Shown here: positions 14,963 to 20,765 of the stretch, in pieces
Numbering within the stretch: position 1 is the first letter of the stretch
How the letters are laid out: every line of letters starts with the position of its first letter
Assembly: GCA_030689795.1 (NCBI GenBank)
Contig: JAUYEO010000314.1
Location: 1-21,156 of the forward strand
DNA: 21,156 nucleotides
Reading direction: 5' to 3'
Source: Desulfobacterales bacterium
GTDB lineage: Bacteria > Desulfobacterota > Desulfobacteria > Desulfobacterales > RPRI01
Notes under the pieces: generated by a model
The model's database searches: none
Seen by the model: only the letters and a program-made list of their open reading frames with translations
Told to the model about the DNA's origin: nothing
Program-made: the position numbers and the translations under genes

Positions 14963-15922
14963 TTATCTTTTTATTTTCAAAAATGCGTTAATCACCATTT
15001 CCGGAGTTATCCCATCAAGGCATTTCATCTCTTTGCAGTCTGATTTTCCGGTTTCGAAACAGGGACTGCAATCGGTTTCCGGTCGGAGAACCTCAACCGA
15101 TCGTCCAAAGGGTTTCCATCTTTTCGGACTTGAGGGCCCGAATATTACGACAGTCGGTATGCCTGTAAATGCCGCAAGGTGGCTTATGCCGGAATCGTTT
15201 CCGATAAATCCGCCGGACTGTTTCAGCATTGTCATAAGATCCAAGAGATCCGTCAGTATATGGATTTTACTTCCTGCAGGAAGGCGTCTGACGAATATTT
15301 CAGAAAGATTGTGTTCGGCAGGTCCGAGTATGATTTCCGGATTCATTCCGAGCGATTTGATCTTTTTAAAAGTTTTTATAAAATTGGAAGAGTTCCAGTT
15401 TTTCCTTGCACTTCCTGATCCCGGATGTATCAATATTTTAGAGCGATCGTGAATGAGGATTGCCGTTTTTTGTTTCGGGAGCCGCGTAAAATAATCGTTT
15501 TCCGGCCAGGTTGCATCCCGTATAAGTCCGTTTTCAGCAAGGCGGTATAGGACATGACTTAATATATGAGTTTCCAGAGAGGCATCGGGACGCGGATGTA
15601 CGCGATATGTTTTTCTGTTAACCATGCCGCTGATGATACTTTCAAGCTCCTGTGAATATGAAAAAAGGACTATTTCATCATGGGACCGGAAAATATCTAC
15701 GGTGCGAAGATCCGCTTTGCCGGAAAAGACCGATGAAAAAAATGCTGCTTCAACAGGATAGAATTTATCTATTAATTTAAGGGAAGAGGCCAATTCACCG
15801 ATGCTTTTTTTGCATATGGCGTCAATTCGGCAGAATTTTTCTTTAAGCCTTATTATCGCCGGAAAGATGGAGACAATGTCGCCTATTGCCCCCTGATGAA
15901 TTATTAACAGTTTTTCCTGCAT
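14963..15922 (-). CDS. Heptosyltransferase-like glycosyltransferase (GT9)
   Basis: The 319-residue protein has the GT9 start L-L-I-I-H-Q-G-A-I-G-D-I-V, the sugar-nucleotide domain strand I-L-I-H-P-G-S-G-S-A-R-K-N-W, and the late motif G-N-D-S-G-I-S-H-L-A-A-F-T-G-I-P-T-V-V-I-F-G-P. Such enzymes add heptose to lipopolysaccharide core at the cytoplasmic face of the inner membrane. A cysteine-rich patch near the end (D-C-S-P-C-F...D-C-K-E-M-K-C) is also common in the family. I start at ATG 15922, where the homologous region begins. It has no ribosome site of its own, and a 20-codon frame with a perfect one overlaps it. A longer frame to 16048 is unlikely because it runs through a hairpin. The gene is divergent from arsR. 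Confidence 0.88.
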   Translation of the reverse strand: MQEKLLIIHQGAIGDIVSIFPAIIRLKEKFCRIDAICKKSIGELASSLKLIDKFYPVEAAFFSSVFSGKADLRTVDIFRSHDEIVLFSYSQELESIISGMVNRKTYRVHPRPDASLETHILSHVLYRLAENGLIRDATWPENDYFTRLPKQKTAILIHDRSKILIHPGSGSARKNWNSSNFIKTFKKIKSLGMNPEIILGPAEHNLSEIFVRRLPAGSKIHILTDLLDLMTMLKQSGGFIGNDSGISHLAAFTGIPTVVIFGPSSPKRWKPFGRSVEVLRPETDCSPCFETGKSDCKEMKCLDGITPEMVINAFLKIKR

Positions 15923-15966
15923 AATATATTTATAAACTTTTTCAGCGATTGTCCGAAATTTTTCAT
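15904..15966 (-). CDS. Possible 20-residue leader peptide overlapping the heptosyltransferase start
   Basis: ATG 15966 is preceded by GGGAGGATTTC, the best Shine-Dalgarno sequence in this area. The frame (starting MKNFGQSLKK) runs 20 codons and stops 16-18 bp inside the next gene, whose own ATG lacks a ribosome site. That is the layout of a translationally coupled leader. It could also be chance. The peptide is basic and has no recognisable function. Confidence 0.35.
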   Translation of the reverse strand: MKNFGQSLKKFINILCRKNC

Positions 15967-15980
15967 GAAATCCTCCCAAC

Positions 15981-16018
15981 CTTCCCGATCCTTTATCACA
16001 CAGAAAAGGATCGGGAAG
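15981..16018. promoter_or_regulatory. Perfect 14-bp inverted repeat between divergent genes
   Basis: CTTCCCGATCCTTT and AAAGGATCGGGAAG pair perfectly around a 10-nt loop. No T-tract follows on either strand, so it is not a standard terminator. It lies 14 bp upstream of the leader frame of the heptosyltransferase and 23 bp before the arsR -35 box. It could be an mRNA leader hairpin or a protein-binding site. Confidence 0.6.
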
Positions 16019-16041
16019 CAAGCGGCAGGAACAAAAAAAGC

Positions 16042-16083
16042 TTGACACTGAGATTCTATATCGTATATCGTAGATTAACGATA
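16042..16083 (+). promoter_or_regulatory. arsR-hgcAB promoter with a candidate ArsR operator
   Basis: TTGACA (16042-16047) and TATATC (16064-16069) with a 16-bp spacer form a good sigma-70 promoter. The dyad TATCGTAGATTAACGATA (16066-16083) has perfect 6-bp arms and overlaps the -10 box and start point. A further half-copy, TATCG, lies at 16059-16063. A palindrome at that place, upstream of an ArsR-family gene, is what an autorepressor site would look like; no binding has been shown. No cobalamin riboswitch is recognisable in the leader. Confidence 0.6.
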
Positions 16084-16129
16084 AAGATAAATTAAGATAT
16101 TTTCAGAGTACCTGTAAGGGAGATTGACC

Positions 16130-16438
16130 ATGAATAAAAAAATTCCTGACCCTGATCCTTCGGATGAAGATGGTTCGATTGATATGTTTGCAAAAGTATG
16201 CAAAGCGCTTGGTCATCCGGCAAGAATCAGGATTTTAAAATATCTGAAAGGTGAGAACCGATGCATATGCGGGCAGATAGTTGAAATGCTTCCGCTTGCC
16301 CAGTCAACCGTAAGCCAGCATCTCAAATGCCTGAAGGAAGCAGGCATTATAAAGGGTGAAGTGGAGGGGCTTTGCACTTGTTATTGCATAGATTTGAAGG
16401 CTCTTGAAGATTTCAAGAAAATGGCTGCCGGTTTGTAG
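16130..16438 (+). CDS. Cysteine-rich ArsR/SmtB-family regulator upstream of hgcAB
   Basis: The 102-residue protein has the ArsR winged helix: K-A-L-G-H-P-A-R-I-R-I-L-K-Y-L at 25-39, a recognition helix L-A-Q-S-T-V-S-Q-H-L-K-C-L-K-E-A-G at 56-72, and a wing. It contains seven cysteines: C24, C45, C47, C67, C82, C84 and C86. C45-x-C47 lies where classical ArsR has its E-L-C-V-C-D-L arsenic site, and C82-T-C-Y-C86 lies in or after the wing. This suggests a thiol-rich sensor of a soft metal or metalloid. Such repressors usually release DNA on binding the metal. AGGGAG sits 7 bp before ATG 16130. The position suggests it controls hgcAB; the ligand is unknown. Confidence 0.9.
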   Translation: MNKKIPDPDPSDEDGSIDMFAKVCKALGHPARIRILKYLKGENRCICGQIVEMLPLAQSTVSQHLKCLKEAGIIKGEVEGLCTCYCIDLKALEDFKKMAAGL

Positions 16439-16466
16439 CCTGTGGGAAATACAGTTAAAACAAGGA

Positions 16467-16655
16467 TAACGGTTTCGTAAAAAGTCATATGCGAACGGAT
16501 TTGAGATTTTTGGGAAATATATTTTTAAATTGCTGAGCGTTAAAAATCACAAGCTGTTTGAGGGCGTTAGCCCGAGTTCTTGTGATTTAGCGAAGTGATT
16601 TAAAAATACCCAAAAAGCTCATTGAGTGAGCATATGACTTTTTACGAAACCATCA
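16467..16655. repeat. Inverted-repeat element, copy E (189 bp), between arsR and hgcA
   Basis: It begins TAACGGTTTCGTAAAAAGTC (16467-16486) and ends GACTTTTTACGAAACCATCA (16636-16655). Its interior, in opposite orientation, is nearly identical to copy A at the left edge of the window. It includes a large hairpin, AAATCACAAG...CTTGTGATTT with an inner GGGC-GTTA-GCCC. It takes up 189 of the 241 bp between arsR and hgcA. I see no strong terminator tract or convincing promoter inside. Confidence 0.88.
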
Positions 16656-16679
16656 AAGATATATTAAAAGGGTAAAAAT

Positions 16680-17882
16680 ATGGAAGATAATTGTTGCAGC
16701 AACAATGATAAAAAAGAGTTCTTTGGCAGTGTGTCACATCTGAAACCTTTTGCGTCCACTCCTGTTATGCAAAACAAAAAGGAAGAAGCCGCCTGCTGTG
16801 GTTCCCCGCCGGGCCCCGAATACAGCAGGTTCGCCCGGCCCGGATATGAAATATGCGGGTTTGTTGAAGACTTTATGGATACGGCTGCGGGCCCTGTTCC
16901 AAAAATCAGAACACAACTTTCTATGGCTGATCATGCGATGTCGGTTTCGGCGAGATTCGGAATAGGCAGGGATTCATACGGCATTGCGCCGGGGATTTAT
17001 TGCACAGGTACACCTGCTGCTGATTCGCCTGTCCTGGTTACGGCTAATTATAAGCTGACTTTTGATGCCCTTCGCATGGAATTATCGTCGGTTGATGCCT
17101 GGATTCTTGTACTTGACACACGCGGAATAAACGTATGGTGCGCGGCCGGGAAAAGCCTTTTTTCAACTGAGGAAGTAGTAAAAAGGGTAAAGACTTCAGG
17201 CCTGGATAAAATAGTAAGCCACAGGGAACTTATTCTACCCCAGCTTTCAGCCACGGGCGTTTCTGCAATAGATGTGAAAAAAAGGAGCGGTTTCAAGGTT
17301 GTCTGGGGACCGATCCGCGCAAATGACATAAAAACATTTATAGATGCCGGAATGAAGGCTGATGAATCAATGCGCCGTGTGACCTTCACGGTATCGGAAC
17401 GCCTGGTGCTTATTCCTGTTGAGCTTTCATTTCTTGTAAAGCCGACCTTCTTGATATTACTTGGAATTTTCCTTTTATCCGGAATCGGAACAGAAATATT
17501 TTCCTTAAAGGATGCCTGGTCGAGAGGAGTTATGGCAGCATTTGCATATGCGGCAGGAATATTTTCCGGTGCCATTGTTGTGCCTGCAATTTTACAATGG
17601 CTTCCCGGAAAGGCTTTTTCTGTCAAGGGCGCTGTTACAGGAATAATAGCAGCTTTTTTTATTGTAATGACGCTGAAAGGTGTCGCAAACACGTGGGAGC
17701 TTACAGCTCTTTTCCTTTGTACCACGGCGGTAAGTTCTTATCTTGGAATGAATTTTACAGGCTCAACACCTTATACATCGCCGTCGGGAGTTGAAAAAGA
17801 GATGCGGAAAGCAATCCCTGTTCAGGCGCTTGCCGGCTTTGCCTCCATTGTTTTATGGATCGGCGCTGCCTTTATCAGATAA
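16680..17882 (+). CDS. hgcA: Mercury methylation corrinoid protein HgcA
   Basis: HgcA carries a methyl group on a cobalamin and transfers it to inorganic Hg(II), giving methylmercury. The 400-residue product has a corrinoid-binding domain (about 60-245) with the family's cap-helix motif N151-V-W-C-A-A-G-K158. Cys154 is the predicted lower-axial cobalt ligand. The run W-I-L-V-L-D-T-R-G-I precedes the motif, and V-S-H-R-E-L-I-L-P-Q-L follows it. Five membrane helices follow at about 255-273, 284-306, 318-334, 340-358 and 380-398. This fusion of a CFeSP-like domain to a membrane domain is specific to HgcA. An N-terminal stretch of about 60 residues is unusual, with C5-C6, C39-C40 and C59. AAAAGG lies 7 bp before the start. 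Assignment is firm; activity is not shown. Confidence 0.97.
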   Translation: MEDNCCSNNDKKEFFGSVSHLKPFASTPVMQNKKEEAACCGSPPGPEYSRFARPGYEICGFVEDFMDTAAGPVPKIRTQLSMADHAMSVSARFGIGRDSYGIAPGIYCTGTPAADSPVLVTANYKLTFDALRMELSSVDAWILVLDTRGINVWCAAGKSLFSTEEVVKRVKTSGLDKIVSHRELILPQLSATGVSAIDVKKRSGFKVVWGPIRANDIKTFIDAGMKADESMRRVTFTVSERLVLIPVELSFLVKPTFLILLGIFLLSGIGTEIFSLKDAWSRGVMAAFAYAAGIFSGAIVVPAILQWLPGKAFSVKGAVTGIIAAFFIVMTLKGVANTWELTALFLCTTAVSSYLGMNFTGSTPYTSPSGVEKEMRKAIPVQALAGFASIVLWIGAAFIR

Positions 17883-17901
17883 GATTATACAGGAGAACAA
17901 G

Positions 17902-18192
17902 ATGCAGGACTTCAGATATTTATATGATGTTTCAACACTGTCTTTAAACCGCGAAGCATGTACCGGGTGCGGCATGTGTGAAATTGTCTGCCCGCACGGA
18001 GTTTTTAAAGTTGATAAGAAAAAGGCCGGTGTAATTGATAAAAACGGGTGCATGGAATGCGGCGCATGTGCAAAAAACTGTCCGGCAGAAGCGATAAACG
18101 TAACTCCGGGCGTGGGATGCGCTGCTTATATCATTCAGACATGGATAATAGGAAAGAACGGAAATTCACGCGGTATAGCCAAATGCTACTGA
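17902..18192 (+). CDS. hgcB: Mercury methylation ferredoxin HgcB
   Basis: HgcB is the 2[4Fe-4S] partner thought to reduce the HgcA cobalamin and perhaps hand mercury to it. The 96-residue protein has C20-x2-C23-x2-C26-x3-C30-P and C50-x2-C53-x2-C56-x3-C60-P. The family's extra Cys73 lies in G-V-G-C-A-A-Y, and a C-terminal cysteine ends the chain (K94-C95-Y96). As I recall, characterised HgcB proteins end in a vicinal Cys pair; here only one remains and a Tyr takes the last place. ATG 17902 has AGGAG 6 bp upstream and lies 19 bp after hgcA, so the pair is co-transcribed. A longer in-frame start at 17791 would overlap hgcA and is not supported. Confidence 0.97.
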   Translation: MQDFRYLYDVSTLSLNREACTGCGMCEIVCPHGVFKVDKKKAGVIDKNGCMECGACAKNCPAEAINVTPGVGCAAYIIQTWIIGKNGNSRGIAKCY

Positions 18193-18236
18193 AATAATTT
18201 CAGGGATTCTCTTCAGATCAACGGCTTTATCGGTGT

Positions 18237-18280
18237 GCATTCCGGAAAAGTCTTGACTTTTTCGGAATGCGGGTTAGAAT
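18237..18280 (+). promoter_or_regulatory. Promoter with a 16-bp palindrome upstream of the ATPase gene
   Basis: TTGACT (18253-18258) and TAGAAT (18275-18280) are spaced by 16 bp, placing transcription start at or next to the ATG at 18288. The mRNA would then be leaderless, which fits the lack of a ribosome site. The -35 box sits in a long dyad: GCATTCCGGAAAAGTC (18237-18252), TT, and GACTTTTTCGGAATGC (18255-18270), with one mismatch. The dyad could be an operator for the gene it precedes, or a hairpin ending the hgcAB transcript, although no T-tract follows. Confidence 0.6.
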
Positions 18281-18287
18281 AGTCGCC

Positions 18288-19421
18288 ATGAAGAGATATT
18301 TGGAAGAATATATTCAGAAAGATCTGAAGAAAAAAATCGTCCTGCTCACAGGCCCAAGGCAGGCAGGGAAAACCACCCTGGCAAAAATGCTTAGGGAGAG
18401 CTTCGACTATTTTAATTATGACAATGCCGAGCATCGTTTGAGCCTGATCGAGAAATCCTGGAATCGATCCAAAGACCTGGTTATTTTTGATGAACTCCAT
18501 AAATTAAAAAACTGGAAATCATGGCTCAAAGGCATCCATGATACTGAAAAAATCCCGCCCTCAATCATCGTGACCGGCAGCGCAAAGCTTGATGCCTATA
18601 AAAAAGTCGGCGACTCTCTTGCCGGAAGGTTTTTTCAATTCAGGCTTCATCCCCTTGACCTGAAAGAAATTAAACAAATCCTTAATCCACAAAACATTGG
18701 TGATGAGCTCGATAAACTGTTAAAGACAGGTGGATTTCCAGAGCCTTATCTTGAGGGCGATGAGACTTATTATAATCGCTGGAAAAGGAGCCATCTGGAT
18801 ATCATTTTAAAACAGGATCTGATTGATCTTGAAAATGTTCAGCAGATTACATCCATAGAAACCCTGATTCAACTACTGAAGAAAAGGGTCGGAAGCCCTA
18901 TATCATACAGTGCCCTTGCCGGGGATCTTCAGTGTTCGGACAAGACGATCAAGAGATGGCTGACTATATTGGAATCAATGTATGTTGTCTTCAGGATTCC
19001 ACCTTTTCATAAGAACATTTCAAGGGCCATTCTCAAATCACCTAAATATTATTTTTATGATACCGGCCAGGTCTCGGGAGACCTCGGAGCAAAACTGGAA
19101 AACCTTGTGGCATGTTCTTTGTTGAAAGAGATACATTTCAGGGAAGACTGTCTGGGTGAAGAGTGGAATCTGTTTTATTTAAGAAACAAGGATGGAAGGG
19201 AAATAGATTTCCTGATAACCAAGAATGAACAAGCTGCGCTCATGATCGAAGTCAAATGGAGTGATTCGGACAGAAGCCCGAACTTTTCTTTCTTTGGAAA
19301 GCATTTTAAAGAGGTCAGGAAGATACAGGTAGTCAAAGAACTCGACAGAGAAAAGACCTATCCGGACGGCACACAAATCCGAGCAGCACAAAACTGGTTG
19401 TCGGAAATCAGTCTTGTTTAA
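18288..19421 (+). CDS. AAA_14/DUF4143 family ATPase
   Basis: The 377-residue protein begins with an AAA_14-type ATPase domain. Walker A is G-P-R-Q-A-G-K-T-T at 22-30, and Walker B is L-V-I-F-D-E-L at 64-70, followed by H-K. V-T-G-S-A-K sensor-like text lies near 100-105, and G-G-F-P-E-P-Y marks the middle. The C-terminal half fits DUF4143, a PD-(D/E)xK-like region (E-I-D-F-L-I-T...M-I-E-V-K-W). The family is widespread, patchily distributed and mostly uncharacterised, and is usually read as accessory. I chose ATG 18288 because family members start just before the L-E-x-Y-I helix and because of the promoter. The start at 18267 would overlap the -10 region. Nothing links it to mercury methylation except position. 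Confidence 0.9.
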   Translation: MKRYLEEYIQKDLKKKIVLLTGPRQAGKTTLAKMLRESFDYFNYDNAEHRLSLIEKSWNRSKDLVIFDELHKLKNWKSWLKGIHDTEKIPPSIIVTGSAKLDAYKKVGDSLAGRFFQFRLHPLDLKEIKQILNPQNIGDELDKLLKTGGFPEPYLEGDETYYNRWKRSHLDIILKQDLIDLENVQQITSIETLIQLLKKRVGSPISYSALAGDLQCSDKTIKRWLTILESMYVVFRIPPFHKNISRAILKSPKYYFYDTGQVSGDLGAKLENLVACSLLKEIHFREDCLGEEWNLFYLRNKDGREIDFLITKNEQAALMIEVKWSDSDRSPNFSFFGKHFKEVRKIQVVKELDREKTYPDGTQIRAAQNWLSEISLV

Positions 19422-19729
19422 AAAAGGACATTTATCCATCTTAATCGGCCTCTTCTCCCTTAATGGGGGTCCGATCCCAAAGCAGCACTATTGATTCATG
19501 GAATGAGGTATGTTGAGCCGAAACAGGGAGCGCAATCACCGCCGCGGCGGACTTGCGGCGGAAAATCTTCAAAATATGGATAAAACAAGCAGGACTTTAT
19601 TAAGAATATGAAGTGTGATAAGTAAGAAATATATTGTAAATTGCCGGTATCTTATTGGAATTGATACCTCGCGTAAAAACAAGAAGCAACTTGATATATA
19701 ATGTTAGCGCATCAGTTGGGAAAGAAGAA
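19422..19729. other. Intergenic stretch without a recognised gene
   Basis: I see no supported gene, RNA or repeat family here. A GC-rich palindromic patch CCGCCGCGGCGGACTTGCGG occurs at about 19540-19559. The right half becomes AT-rich toward the nucleotidyltransferase. A frame from 19655 runs into that gene but has no ribosome site, so I do not extend the gene upstream. Confidence 0.5.
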
Positions 19730-20242
19730 ATGAAACGAACATTACAAGCAATCAATAAACTTAAAGAGAAGGGTGCCATAGGAGATTATGCAATAGGAGG
19801 GGCGGTAGCATCATTTTTCTACGTAGAAGCTACATTGACAGAAGATTTAGATGTATTTATCCGAATAGATTCAAGGAAAGATGAAATAGTAACATTGTCC
19901 CAATTATTCGATAGCTTAGCAGAAGAAGGCTACAAAGAATTTAAGAAAGAAGGCATAATAATAGATACATGGCCCGTTCAGTTTTTACCTGCCACGACAG
20001 AATTAGAAATAGAGGCATTGAAAAAAGCGAATAAGAAGATAATAGAAGGTGAAGAAGTAAAGGTATTGTCGGCAGAATATCTTATGGCAATATGTATACA
20101 AGTCGGAAGAGCGAAAGATAAAATAAGATTAGATCAGTTTCTTAGTGAAAAATGTTTTGATGAAAATTTTTTTTATGACATAATTAATCGGCACAATCTG
20201 ACAGAGAGGTATAACAAGATCAAGAAAGTTTTTGAGGAATGA
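19730..20242 (+). CDS. Nucleotidyltransferase-fold protein
   Basis: The 170-residue protein has the start of a minimal nucleotidyltransferase fold: a helix, then Y-A-I-G-G-A-V-A (Gly23-Gly24) and, 13 residues on, T-E-D-L-D-V-F with Asp39 and Asp41 as the probable metal-binding pair. A third acidic position may be in I-I-D-T-W-P-V. This matches AbiEii/MNT-like proteins of toxin-antitoxin and phage-defence pairs, although it is smaller than AbiEii. ATG 19730 follows GGGAAAGAAGAA. The gene is AT-rich and uses AGA and ATA heavily, unlike its neighbours, which suggests transfer. A 58-codon gene follows after 3 bp. Function beyond the fold is inferred. Confidence 0.75.
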   Translation: MKRTLQAINKLKEKGAIGDYAIGGAVASFFYVEATLTEDLDVFIRIDSRKDEIVTLSQLFDSLAEEGYKEFKKEGIIIDTWPVQFLPATTELEIEALKKANKKIIEGEEVKVLSAEYLMAICIQVGRAKDKIRLDQFLSEKCFDENFFYDIINRHNLTERYNKIKKVFEE

Positions 20243-20245
20243 TAT

Positions 20246-20422
20246 ATGGAATTGACAAAAGAAACATGTCTGAAGATCAAAGAAGAAAGAAGAAAGCAAT
20301 TAAGACAGTTATCGATTGATGAAAAGATAAGAAGAGTAGAAGAACTTCGCAACAGAGTTGAACCAATCAGAGATTTAAGGCGTAAAAGAACTGACAAACC
20401 ATCAGTGTCGGAAGAAAGGTGA
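20246..20422 (+). CDS. Small charged helical protein paired with the nucleotidyltransferase
   Basis: This 58-residue frame begins MELTKETCLKIKEERRKQLR. It is almost entirely Lys/Arg/Glu with regularly spaced Leu/Ile, so one long helix or coiled coil is likely. AGGA lies about 8 bp before the ATG, inside the end of the previous gene, and only 3 bp separate the two genes. It shares the AT-rich, AGA-rich composition of the nucleotidyltransferase, so the two probably moved together. I recognise no family. A partner or antitoxin role is a guess from the arrangement. Confidence 0.6.
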   Translation: MELTKETCLKIKEERRKQLRQLSIDEKIRRVEELRNRVEPIRDLRRKRTDKPSVSEER

Positions 20423-20765
20423 AGAAACGTTTCTTGAGGCTGCGCGAGCAGAGGGAAAGCCTATCCCATCGCCTGCATATAGGCCGGTTATCTATCAGGT
20501 GGCGTCAGCTTGACAATGATGAAAATATTAATGAGCCTCGGACGAAACTTTTGCCAGCGCCAGATCACTGGATAAACATGGCTGATGAGACGCACCGTGT
20601 TTGTCAGGCATGTAACTGGCGGGGCGTACGACCATGTACCGGGTATTCATAAATCTGAAGGTTAGAAGAAGGACAAAGGCGTTGTCGTGAGGCTCCTCCC
20701 TTTATAATTTACTCTGGTCCAGCTCAAAAATCAAAAACCACTGAACGAGATTTTAGGATAATCCT
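20423..20765. other. Gene-poor stretch with possible gene debris
   Basis: No intact gene is supported. The frame 20421-20513 gives a plausible C-terminal piece (EETFLEAARAEGKPIPSPAY, then about ten residues to a stop), but it has no start or partner and I cannot name its source. A second frame through 20578-20652 has four cysteines, but its composition does not look coding. The last 40 bp serve as the leader of dinD, with AGGA 7 bp before its GTG. Confidence 0.4.

Noticed and set aside
15923..16048. N-terminal extension of the heptosyltransferase frame
   Set aside because: It would encode 42 residues across the perfect hairpin and close to the arsR promoter, and GT9 homology begins only at the ATG at 15922.
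16439..16679. Cobalamin riboswitch before hgcA, given its corrinoid cofactor
   Set aside because: The gap is filled by the inverted-repeat element, and I could not see a B12-box-like motif or the expected multi-arm fold.
17048..17725. 225-codon frame antisense to hgcA
   Set aside because: The plus strand here encodes the certain HgcA domain; the antisense product has no recognisable domain and no start signal.
16680..17882. CFeSP gamma subunit (acsC) as an alternative to HgcA
   Set aside because: The cap-helix motif, the C-terminal membrane helices and the adjacent hgcB all fit HgcA; CFeSP lacks the membrane domain.
17791..17901. Upstream in-frame extension of hgcB
   Set aside because: It would overlap hgcA by about 90 bp. 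The ATG at 17902 has AGGAG at the right distance and gives a normal-length HgcB.
20419..20652. 77-codon plus-strand frame before dinD
   Set aside because: It has no ribosome site, overlaps the end of the preceding small gene and shows no recognisable fold or coding-like composition.
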